Of a stretch of DNA of 64,000 nt, positions 46,968 to 57,457 are shown in pieces (position 1 is the first letter of the stretch; each line of letters begins with the position of its first letter). The stretch comes from Symbiodinium natans (Eukaryota; Sar; Dinophyceae; Suessiales; Symbiodiniaceae), in assembly GCA_905221605.1 (NCBI GenBank), contig CAJNDS010002301.1, positions 520,692 to 584,691 of the forward strand. The letters run 5' to 3'. The position numbers were made by a program, and so were the translations under genes. The notes under the pieces are model-generated. The model did not search any database, had not been told where the DNA came from, and worked only from the letters and a program-made list of their open reading frames with translations.

Positions 46968-48840
46968 CTCTCTCTTTCTCTTTTGCTCTTTCTCACGCTC
47001 GCCATTTCACTGCAGGCTGGCTCTTGGTGTTGACAGCATTCTTCTGCATACATCAGCTCCTGGCAGGCGGTAGCATCATCGGTCAAGAGGCTGAGGGTGA
47101 GTGAAGGGCAGGGAGGTTTGGAGCGGGAAGTCTCGCGAGGAGTGGCGCCTGTGATTTTTTGTCTTCAGGCCACGTGGTTCGGTGAATGCGGAGGCCGGAT
47201 GGACTCGGCTGATCTCAGAAAGTATTGCGACTGTGCCAAGCTGATGTTTGTCAGGCTTGCGATCTCCAACTGGATGACCCAAGTCACGAGAAGGAGATCG
47301 GCTTGACAGTGGCATCTTTCAGCTCCAAGCAATGAGGGCATTCAGCTCCAATGTGAGCTGCTCCTATGTGAGGAGCTACCAAGCTTGTCGAGCACAGCGC
47401 TGGGCTCGTCAGCATCCTCGACCTCTGAAGACAAGGAGCCCGAGACCTAGCCACAGTCTGCCGGCAGGACATCTTTTGTGGAGTTTTGCGCGCCGCACGT
47501 CTGGCAGTCCAGCATCGTCTGGCATCGTCTAGCAAGGTCCACCTTTGACGGACTGCGACGGAGCGAGCTCATTCGCTTGATTGGACAGGCGTGTGTGATG
47601 GCGTGTGTGATGCCGTGCCCGCTGCAGTACCCGTTGTGATTCGTCGCTGTTCGAAACCCATCAAAATCCCTCCCCGCCCAAAACCGCCCCCCAAAACTCT
47701 CCGGGGTCAGCCTGTGTCCGTGACCAGGCCCTGGGAGACCTGGGCCTTGAGGCGACCCGGGCAGCCTTGGAGACAGAGCCGGCATCCGAGATTGCGAGAC
47801 TTTTGCCTCGCTGGATCTTCGTGGAGCACCTAAGAGGGTTCCCTTTGGAGCTTAGGTCCGGCATAGCTGCAGAGGCAAACATCGTGACCGATCTCAGGCA
47901 AGCTTTGGGGGGGGGCATCTTATTTTGCTGGCACGAATGGGTAGCCGTACTTAGCAATTTGCATTTCTGACTATTTCTACCAGTCTTTCGCTTATGTAGC
48001 TGCGACATCCACTACATTTGTCCTTGCTTGGGTCCTTGATGCAGCCATCTTCAATCTTAGTAAGAGGCACGCGCTGGAGGCTAGAAGCTAGCTAGGCTGC
48101 CTAGCGCGTGTGCGAGGCGCTCAGCGATTGCAGGCAACTGGGATGAGGCTATCTACTTTGCCTTGTGTGTGGCAGCCGCCCAAACCAACAGAAGAAGGGG
48201 AGTGCTGTGCCGTGCTGGTGCTGTGCTTTTCTGTGCTTTGCTTTGCTGTGCTGTGGTCTTCAGGCACTAGCGGTGGCCCAACGCCTTGCTCAGCCCAGCG
48301 CGGGTACGCTGGGCAGAGCGGAAGCGGCCGCCAGGGCCCCTGAAAACGACCTATGAGGAGAACCTGATAGAGCTCTAGGTACAGAGAGTTGCTGCGGGTG
48401 GGCCTGTCCAATTTCACTCCCGAGGCTCTCCGATTCTCGTTGCTTGAGCAGCCGCTTGCACCAGATGGAAGCGTCTGCAAGCCGTGCAAGCAGCGCGCAG
48501 TAGCTCGCACCTCTTGGAAGCGACATCGCCAAAGCTCAGGAAGTGTTTGGAGCTGCACCGCGGCGGTGAAGTGGAGGCTTTGGTTTGAAATGCATCAGCG
48601 CTCTATGCCATCGCACCTGTGACAGGCTGCAAAGGAGGTTTTCACAGAGATTGCTGACGCGGCTGTGGTACCGGCCATAGAAGGTCGTTGAGGTGTTGCA
48701 GCTGTTGCATGCTGTTAGGCAGGCTTGCTTTTGTGTGGTTGAATTCCAAGGACGGTGTAGAAGGCTTGTCCCAGCAGTTGGACCTGTCCCCACAGGAGAG
48801 CAGCATATGGGTGTTGGCACATGTTTGCAAGGGAGGGCAT
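46968..48840 (+). CDS. Multi-exon gene, unknown function, with a membrane segment
   Basis: No family was recognised. Exon-like blocks on the + strand are as follows. A hydrophobic one at about 47016-47093 (WLLVLTAFFCIHQLLAGGSI) ends at a good donor, GAGG|GTGAGTG. One at about 47169-47281 after ttgtcttcag reads WFGECGGRMDSADLRKYCDC. A long one at about 47709-47915 reads LETEPASEIARLLPRWIFVE and on to EANIVTDLRQALGG. Two weaker ones lie at about 48385-48480 (RVGLSNFTPEALRFSLLEQP) and 48744-48835 (LSQQLDLSPQESSIWVLAHV). The Cys cluster (GEC, YCDC) after a membrane span could be redox-active or metal-binding; that is speculation. Its 5' half is duplicated in broken form at 30.7-31.6 kb, where the reading frame is interrupted, so this is the more intact copy. 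Confidence 0.45.
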
Positions 48841-49160
48841 ATAGCCAGAGGCGTCTCAAAGCCAAAAATGAACGCACAAACTTTTTTTTTGAGAGGAGCT
48901 CCAGGAGTCCGCGCCATCGCGCGGCGACGTCGCGGATCGCCTGGTGCCGAGCTCGGTCTTTCCGACGCTTTGCGCGGGGCATCTTCGGAGTGGTATCGGA
49001 GCCCAAATGCTCCTGGGGGCTCTTTGGAGGTGGCGCAGCTTCCCACAGACTTGGCCTTGCCCCCTCGGCGCCTCTGCGCGCTGCTGTGGCAGGCGGTCAG
49101 GCCATTGCGGGGGCGCACTTTTGCAAGGTCGACTCAACATGGGCAAACCAAGTCAACAAG
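48841..49160. other. No clear gene
   Basis: Open frames continue through this stretch in several phases without motifs. They run into the adjacent microsatellite. Confidence 0.3.
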
Positions 49161-49164
49161 TGCA

Positions 49165-49175
49165 GCACATGTATG

Positions 49176-49207
<32 letters not shown>

Positions 49208-49410
49208 TGTATGTATGTATGTATGTATGTATGTATGTATGTATGTATGTATGTATGTATGTATGTATGTATGTATTGTCATATACATGTATGTATATAT
49301 ATATATACATATATGTATATATCTCTCTCTCTCTATATATATATATATACATATGTATGCTACATGTACGCATGCTCCACACATACATTTGTGTATATAT
49401 ATAGGTTACG
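49165..49410. repeat. (GTAT)n and (TA)n microsatellite
   Basis: (GTAT)n at about 49168-49276, about 27 copies, is followed by TATA- and CTCT-rich sequence to about 49405. Open frames are repeat artefacts. Confidence 0.96.
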
Positions 49411-49950
49411 GTATACGCTACCCCTCCTTGCCCCCCTCCTCCAAAAAATCAACATCCGTGAGCCATGGCAACAATGAACACTTGATCTACGCCCAACGGG
49501 AATTCTGCACAAAACATGCTGAAATTCAGCATTCCGGAATCCAAAATCCAAGAAATCTGGAAGCCAAAATCTGAATCCAATAAGAATCCTAGAAAGTACT
49601 GGAATTCAGTATTCTTGGATCCTTCAGAACTTTTCCGTCTTTAGTATCCTTGGTCGGATCAAAAGATTTTGCTTCCAGAGTCCACTCCTGAATTTTGCGT
49701 TTTGAATCACGGAACACTGAGCTTCAGCACTCAAAGTATTTTTCAGTATTAACCTATTTTGATCGAAGATTCTGATCTTAAAGCATGGCATGCCTCGCAC
49801 ATCCGCACGAGACTCGCACGAGTGTCTCAGTTGCTGTGATTCCTGCCGGTGTCCGGAACCCGTCTTTCTTTCTATGTCCCTAGATGAAACAACTTCAGAA
49901 AGAATGGTTTGCATTGATCCAACCCCTACCACCAGTTTGGTGCACCACTC
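49411..49950. other. No clear gene
   Basis: AT-richer stretch with a recurring attc-agtattc/ggaatccaaaatc pattern at about 49500-49720, possibly a decayed small repeat. No coding signal was seen. Confidence 0.35.
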
Positions 49951-50049
49951 ATGATTTCATTCAAAGACAATCTCCTTTTGTCACACATGTCTCGAATGTA
50001 TTTGCTGCTTCTTGTGTTGAGTAATCCTCCTGTGCTTCATGTATCAGCT

Positions 50050-51165
50050 CTGTTGTGCAAAGCAGCACTCAACTTACTTTGCTCCCTGCTGGGCAGTCCT
50101 TGTCTAAGAAGTGCGACGCGGAAAGGTACCAGCAACTTCACTGCCTTTACACGGATCTCGATCCCAACCTTATGTCCCGCACTGAGAGGAAGCTTGTGCT
50201 GTGCTGATTGGTTTTCTTCTTGTCCCTTGCGGGCATGACAGACAGTTCCGAGGTACCAGCAGTTGCACTGCTTGTCCACCGATATGGACCCAACGCTCCT
50301 GCTGCGGGCTAAGCTCAGAGTTCAGCGGTTGCGGCCAATGCAACATGTAGCCAACCAGGAAGCATGTGCGATGTGCCCAGGTCTTCCGGACCCAGCCTTT
50401 TGAAAGACTACAGATACACCACGTGCTCTCCCGAGAGTCCGCGAGACTGTGCTGAAGCGTGATGCAGTGCATTGTTTTTATAAAAACAATTCACCTGATG
50501 CAGTGCAGTATGCAGTACTCGTGCTTCCGGCACTGAGCTTAGACCGGAGCGATAGGGGTGATGACGAGGCCAGCTCTGCCCATCCACTGCGTCGCACGGT
50601 GGGAGACTTGGAAAGAGTATACCCTGGCCCACTGCGGCTCCTGTTACTACGCGATAGCATTTCTGGGCTTTCTGTTCAAAGTCAGGTGGTCAGTTGCGGC
50701 CACTTGGGAACTCCAGGAACAAGACGTCAAAGAACGCAAGAGAGTCTGTACCTTTTCTAAAGGCTTGAGACGTCAGTGGCTCAAAGCTCACCGAAAAGAG
50801 CTGTTCCTGGCTGTTTCAATACTGTTCCTGAGGCTCGACCATCACCGAGACGAGGTTTGGTTTGCGGCCGTCACAGATGATGGCCGCTACCTGGCGTCTT
50901 CGTCGAAGGAGCGGTCCTTTCACATGTGATGGTGCCGCCTTCTTCGAAGAGGAACTGCAAAGGCAGCGACATGGAGCCAGGGCAAGTCACATTTTGGCCA
51001 GCCGGGAAAAAGAGGAAACTTACTATGGGCATCAAGCAGTCCACATCTAGTCCCATTTGAGACAGCTGAAGTGAACGATGTCTAACCTGTGTCCTTGCGG
51101 CGGGCTGCTGGGATCTTTCAGGATGAGAGCATCATTGTTTGGGAGTGCGCTGCCGGGCCTTCGTT
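50050..51165 (+). CDS. WDR26/Gid7-like protein, apparently truncated after first WD repeat
   Basis: Exon-like blocks in order are: RYQQLHCLYTDLDPNLMSRT (about 50121-50205), a paralogous RYQQLHCLSTDMDPTLLLRA (about 50250-50400), LKRDAVHCFYKNNS (about 50450-50500), and a block ending HRDEVWFAAVTDDGRYLASS (to about 50908). After a GA donor (AAG|GAGCGG) there is DESIIVWECAAG (from 51122). Joining the last two gives a good WD40 repeat of the 'H-x-DEVWF ... D-G-x-x-L-A-S-x-S-x-D-x-x-I-I-W' type that opens the WDR26/Gid7 propeller, preceded by a CTLH-like helical region. WDR26/Gid7 proteins are part of the CTLH/GID E3 ubiquitin ligase. The remaining 5-6 WD repeats do not fit in the 350 bp before the next gene start, so this is probably a fragment or pseudogene. 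Confidence 0.5.
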
Positions 51166-51511
51166 CTCAGCCGGGCACTCGGTGGCAGCAGTGGCGGGAG
51201 GCTTTGGGCCTTGGAACTTTGGGCCTAGGCCCCCATGTTTGCTTCACCCGCCTTGCTCTTTGTTGATCTTCTAGTGGACGCATGTTCTTCCGATTCCACA
51301 CGTGGCCATTGTGCTGATCGATTCGCTGCTGTCTCGTGCGCCAGCACTTCTCAAGCCCTAACTTCTCCCCATCCCGGCACTTTTGGTCAGGACCTGTGTT
51401 CAGCTTGCCTTCTGAACAGCCTCAAGCAAGCTTGCTCTTTTGTATGATGCATTGCCCAAACGACACTTGACCCTCTTTTGCGCGTCAACGCCTCTGGCAC
51501 TTGAGGAGGTC

Positions 51512-54500
51512 ATGCAGCGAAGCACTGCTGCCCGCAGTATGCTGGGCGCGATCTCCCGGCAATTGGGCTGCCGAGCTGTTCCGGTGAAGCCCGCTGCTCC
51601 GCTCTGTGAAGCCAGAATCGGAGACTGCTGCTAGAGATGTTCAGAGACACTGTGGAGAACGGAGAGAGTCCTACGAGTCCTATGGAGATCTATGAGGACA
51701 GAAGAGGGAACCGGCGAGGGACATCAGTGAACAGACACCGCAGAGACTTTCAATCGAGGCTTCGAAGTACCGCATTGCCATCATCGGCGGAGGCACCTGA
51801 TCTGCGTGCCCCCATGGGTCTTGCGAATGCTCTCCTCGTCTGCTGGATGTTTCACAAGGTTCGTCTGGAGTTTCCGCGCCCTGGCTGATTTTGATCCACG
51901 CCACCATACGATGGCTTCTCAGGATGTGGAGCTGGGGCTTTTTGGAAGTTAGGGTTCTTACAGCACCCACTCGACCTGGAAGACTTTGTCCGAAGTTCAT
52001 GTATCTGAGCTGGTGCTGGGAATCTGCAAGTGGCAGAGAATCCATGGATCTTGTCTCCCTTGAGCCAACAACGCGCAGGTGGCCTCGCAGTTGTGCAGGA
52101 AGTTGCCAAAGAGTACCCTGTCTCAGATTCTCTGGATAATTCAAACTTCTTCAAGCCTTGCTTTTCAGTGGTGGCCTGCACCCATAAGCACAGCAGTGAT
52201 GACACAGCATAAGGCATGCCACTACATTGTGCCCACACTCGAAATTCTCTGTCTCTTGCAGACTCAGCGTAAGAGCGAGTTTCCCAAATCAAACAACATC
52301 AGCCATGAAGGTCAGCACGGCAACATTGCAGTCATCGAGCCGAGGGACCCCGAGTGCAGCGGCATGACTCATTTCGTCGGAGTGGGGCCCGCATCTGCCT
52401 CCGCCCGTCGAGATCCTTTGAGAGTTCGGAATCCTGTCAGCGATGCACTGTTCATCCCGCCTCGGCCTGAACGAAAGAAACTGAGAGACCCGCAAGAAGA
52501 CAGGACCAGCACCTGTACATGCCCTACTGGACGATGGTCGGTGGATTAGGACTGGATGCCCTTTGGCTAGATTTAAGTGCCTGCTGCATTCCGCTCGTGT
52601 GGAGGGCTTACCACAGCTTAATGGCTTCGAACTGCGCAAGTTGATACGCCCCGCCCGATTTCTGGGAAGGTCAGCAACTCTGCACGCCCCATGGAGCAGG
52701 CTGGAAGCCGATGGGGGCACACGTGAGATCCTGGGCCTGGTTGTCAGTGGTAAAGCAAGAAGCCCGAAATGCGGGAGTCAAGGGAACACGATTCACAAGG
52801 ACAGCTTCCCTGGGCCAGGTCATGCCCGATCATGTGCAGTGGATCAAGGAGAACCTGAAGAACCTGAAGCTAAGACACATACCGTGCGCTGCTGAAGAGC
52901 CTGCAACCTGACGGCTTGATTCATTGGCTAAAGTGGCTAAAAAAATTGAAATGCTACTTGGGGAATGGAGCGGATCCTGGAATAGGTTTGTACGCAGGAG
53001 AAGTGCTTGACCTTCCAGCCGGAGCAAAACAAGCTGACGTTGGCCAGCGGGCAGCAGATCGTACCTCAGATGAACTATGGTGTGTCTACACAGCTGCACC
53101 GCGCCAGAGAAACTGTGAAGCTGCGAAATCGTGATCCTTGCCACGTCCTGATGTGCAACATCGGTCATCAGTCTAAAGGCACTTGACTAAAAATTGCTGA
53201 GAGGAGTACGACGTCCTGGTCGTGGCAGCTGGCCTGCAGCAGAACTTCGGAGCAGTGCCAGGAGACAGATTCTCAGTTTAGCAGGTGGCTCAAGGAGAGG
53301 GAAATCTTTGCCCAAGCTGCAGGACTTCCAGAGACCATGGGCAAGAACGGCGTGACTTTGCTTCAAAGAGAAGGATCTCAGCATGTGACAGTGAACATTG
53401 GCAATGGCGCGGCGCACCAGACTTTTGTCTACAAACCAGGGCTTGTGAAACAGCAGACCGTGTGGCATGCTCCGACAATGCAGCGGTGGCAAGCAGTGTA
53501 CTTGAAAGGGCGCACTGCTCCAGCTAGAGCAAGCCCCGGCCGCCGCAAAAGCCCCGCAGTTAAAGTCTGGCAGTTCGAGAGGTGTTAAGTGCCGCAAGTG
53601 TCAAACATCTCTTGTTCCAGAGCTACCAGTACCAGAGCGGCCGGGAGACCGCAACCAAAGTCTGGCAGTTCCAGGGGTATCACAGTCAGGCAGTGTCGGA
53701 AGTGTCAAGTATCTCGTTCCAGAGCTGCAGCTCGGCAAGGGTTGCATGTCTCGAGCGCTTTGGAAAAGCAGCTGGTGCCCAAGCTCAATGGGCGTCGTCA
53801 GTGCAGGCAGTTGCCTCCAGGCATCTGAAGTCGTATCGTTCGTCTGCCGATATCGCCCTAGACACTTGGGGAAACATTTCCTCAACTTGGCTGTGCCTGC
53901 CCATCGCTTCCGGATTGTTCAAGCCCGAGGTTGCTTCAATCTACTCCTTTCAGTACTCGCCCAGTGTCTGGACCAACATCACTGGCATGCAGAAAGGCAC
54001 CAGCAGCCTACAGCAGTTGATGTTGTTAAGTCGTGTCGGAATGGATGATATGGATGTGGCGTGTGGGGGCCGTGTAGCGAGGTTTGACATTCGGAAGGCA
54101 CAGGCTCTAACATGTTGCAGCAAGCGTGGCTGCAGGCAAGGCGATCTTCACCAACCCGGCCACCGCCGTCAATTGTGGTGGAGCACCGCAGAAGACTCTG
54201 AGACAGCAGCCCAGAGATTCACGCTGTCACGGTTGAGCCCTAGTACTCGTTACGTCCCCATCTGTTTCAGGATATGCTACCTGGCCGAAGCCGCGTGGCG
54301 TGAGCGAGGACGCTCTGCAACGTGGTCAATGTGTACTCTGGCACCGAGAGATGCCTCTCGTCCTTCGGGATTTCGATTGATTTCGGGCAGGAGTTCGCAA
54401 CAGCATCGACATCGAGTTCTGCACAGCAACGCCAGGCACGATAGCGCTCGGTGCTCCAGATGGCCCTCTTGCCGCTGTGCCTTTGAGGCATCTTTGCGTG

Positions 54501-56803
54501 CCCCGAGTATCGAGTCGCCTTGGAAAAGATCATGAAGTCCAAGAGCTCCCTGGCATTGAAGGGCTGGGCCATGTCCGAATTGTCCACACACATCCGCCCC
54601 CGTAAGCTTCACAAACTTCTGCCCACCATGCTGCACATTGCTGTGCCGTGCCGCACCTAGACATCACGGCACACGTGAAGACGAACCTCGTCGAAGTGGA
54701 CGGAGAGAGGCCAGGGTTCCGAGACTGTGTGAAGCTGTCTCGTCCCTGCACCTGTTTGTATCCGTTCCTTTGGCTTCTCGTGCAGGAAGATTGCGATGTT
54801 TGAGAGGGAAGGCCGGGTTGATCCTGAAGTGCGGATGAAAAGCGGTTGGCCCTTAACCTTGGTCAAGGGCTATGCCATGCTATGCAGGCGCCCACGACCC
54901 CAAGTTGGTAGGGACAGGGAACAGCATAGAGCTGCACGATCTGAAGGTGGCGAGCTGCTCACGAAAGAGTTTGACTTCCTCCATGTGACGCCTCCCATGA
55001 GTGCTCCGGACTTTATCAGGAGCCTCGGAGCTTGCAAAGTATGCGCCCAGTGCAGGGCAAAGCTCATGACTCATGTCTGTTTTGCAGGAACAGCCCCCTC
55101 GCAAACGCGGCTGGGTTCGTCGACGTGGACAAGGAGTCGGGACTTGACACCCCGACCTGTGCATTGGTGTGCTTTGTATAACCGCGTATGTGTGCCGTTC
55201 TCTACGCCCACCTGCTCTAAAGACCACAGAGGGTTCCCAGTTCGAACATAGCAGCGTCCTTGTGTACTGCTGGCAGGAGACGTGCCAACACACCAAGTTC
55301 CCCAATATCTTCTCCCTTGGGGACTGCTCCTCACTCCCAACTTCGAAGCAACTCTGTCGCAACCATTCTTCCACTCCGGTTGAGATCAGGTCTGTCTTGG
55401 CATGTTAAGTTCAGGGCCCAGTAGTGCACATGTGCAATGCTGCGGGTCTGGAGAGGCTGCAAGCGCAGGACGTGACTTTCACATCAGCGCTACACGCAGA
55501 GCTTGTTGACGAATGTACACAGAGATCCCACGCTCACCCGTTTCTCTGTGCCTCAGGACCTATTCTGCAATCTCCTCTCAGGCTCCTGTGGTCACCTACA
55601 ATGCTACTGGGACTTGTTCATCGGAGCTCGCAGCATGCTCAAGACTGTGGCAGCACATCATTGTGACTACATGCAGCCAGCTTCACATAGCTCCGCGTCG
55701 CTCCTGATATTCCTGATGGCTGCTGGGCTAGGTGCAGGCCCTGCTGGCCGGTGGGGAACCCACGTCTGCCTATGATGGATACACAGCCTGCCCGGTGCTA
55801 CTGGGAGCACCTTGGAGGCAGAGCCGAAGCCGTCAACCATGTGGAGAAGGGAAAGCTCGGAAAGCTAACAGGACGAGGAATGTAGATCGTTGTTCTGGCC
55901 AGCACGAGGACAGCAAGCTGTTGCTCGCCGAGTTCAATGGCTACACGATGGAAGCTTGTCTTTGCATTGGGCGGTTGAAGTCCAAAAGCAAGCGTGCGAT
56001 CCCGCCTCTCCACTCAACCCTCTCACCCGACAGCCTGACAGCTGCCGCCGCAGCCCATGGAGCTCCCCACCTCAACTAGATTAGTTCTGGCAGTTCTGGT
56101 TCATGTAAATACTAGAACACCCACCTAAACATATCTTTTCTACCCCGTGCGTACAGAGCCCATGCAAAGGCGCCTGGACTTTGAACCCAAACCGTTGACC
56201 CGCAGATGCGGTCTCCCCGGGTTGGGTGGGCAGGCAATGTTGCAGAACACAGCCATGTTAGGCCATGTTTATCAACCGCTGTCAGCCAGAAACTAGGGAG
56301 CTTTGGATAGCAAGAGCTTTGCCGCAGAGGCCCCCAGCCACTCCAAGCAAGAACTCGGAAGCTCAGGGAGGGTTCGCAAGGGAGCACCCAGACTCCTACG
56401 CCATGCCCCGGATCCTGTGCTCCATAAGCCCCAAAAGGGGTCCCGACTACAGCGCCTGGCTTTGGGAAGTGGATTAGGATCAGGAGGTGAGTGATAGTGA
56501 GAAAGGTCACTACAAGACTCCGCGGTTAGCCGTTTCGTGCCAAGGAAGCAACCCCGACTTTCAAGCCACTTGACCAGACGAAGCCCAACACCTTGTTCTA
56601 CTGGTTGCCGCTGGACTTAAGAGAGACAGTGAGTGATGACATTTGTCGTGGTGCGGTGTCGTGCTCGATGCACGCATGTCCAAGGAAACGTTACGTCTTT
56701 GAACATGTCTACTGGCATTCCATGCCACTGGGACGATGGCGCCCTGGCTACCGGCAGACAACTACTTTGAAGAGCTTATCAACAAGAGACGCAAGGAGAG
56801 AAG
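51512..56803 (+). CDS. SQOR: Mitochondrial sulfide:quinone oxidoreductase (SQR), multi-exon
   Basis: SQR oxidises H2S at the mitochondrial inner membrane, passing electrons via FAD to quinone and forming a persulfide. The first exon, ATG 51512 to 51610, encodes a presequence-like Arg/Ala-rich leader (MQRSTAARSMLGAISRQLG). It joins through a GC donor to SKYRIAIIGGGT, the FAD-binding motif (51759-51798). Further exons match the mitochondrial SQR family: GNIAVIEPRD (about 52320), YMPYWTMVGG (about 52518), VMPDHVQWIKENL (about 52820), YDVLVVAAGLQQNFG (about 53208), IYSFQYSPSVWTNITG (about 53938), NPATAVNCGGAPQK (about 54150-54195), FDFLHVTPPMSAPDFIRS (about 54970-55024), ANAAGFVDVDKE (about 55098-55133), FPNIFSLGDCSSLPTSK (about 55298-55350), YDGYTACPVLLG (about 55770), LLLAEFNGYTME (about 55918) and LFYWLKRYVFEHVYWHS (about 56594-56730, across a GC-donor intron). 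Both redox cysteines expected from human SQOR (in KCAGAPQK and GDC contexts) are present. The last exon ends at a GT donor, not a stop. Confidence 0.88.
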
Positions 56804-57457
56804 GTGAGAGTTATGGAGATGCAGTCCAAGAGAGTCGTTGAACACAGTTGTTTTTTTTAACGGCCGCTTCGATAGGAGGCGTTTCGCTTGTGAGGTATGG
56901 CAAGTACATGTGGTTCGAGCCCTCAGTTCAGCACAAGGCCGGTTCCCGGGTTGTTCTGGGCGCTCGTGCCCTCTGCCCTAATCCATGGAGAGAATACGCT
57001 GGCTGTAGACCACCCAAAGGCCCAACCATTGAGATCCCCGTGCTTTTTGCATGAGGCTGAAGCTTATGCACAAAGTTGCACACACGTGATGCGGAGGTGA
57101 ATGCAGCATCCAGCTCTCCCAAGGCGCTGTTGAGACTGGACCTGTGACCCGAATTCTTCGGTGCTTTTTTGATTGTGTTTCAAAAATGTCCACGGTCGTT
57201 TTAATCTGAAGTTGCAGGCGAGCCCGCCCTCGGAAACTGCCGCTCTGAAGGCTGGGAAGATGTGGCAGAAAGTGTAGCAGTGAGAGCTGCATCTCCTCCT
57301 CTGTGAGGCTTCAGTCCCAGTATCTGGCGCAGGCCCCGTTGGCTGCAAGAAATGGTCCGGTAGTGCTGGGGTACTGGGGTACTGTATTGTGCCAGTGGGA
57401 GGGTCTTGCAGGCTAGCAGTGACTAGCAGCTAGCAGAGAGCAACGAGTGGTGATTTC

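Noticed and set aside
48688-49574. 238-293 codon frames running into MYVCMYVCM
   Set aside because: Their length comes from the (GTAT)n tract. Only a short coding-like part before 48835 was kept as a possible exon of the upstream gene.
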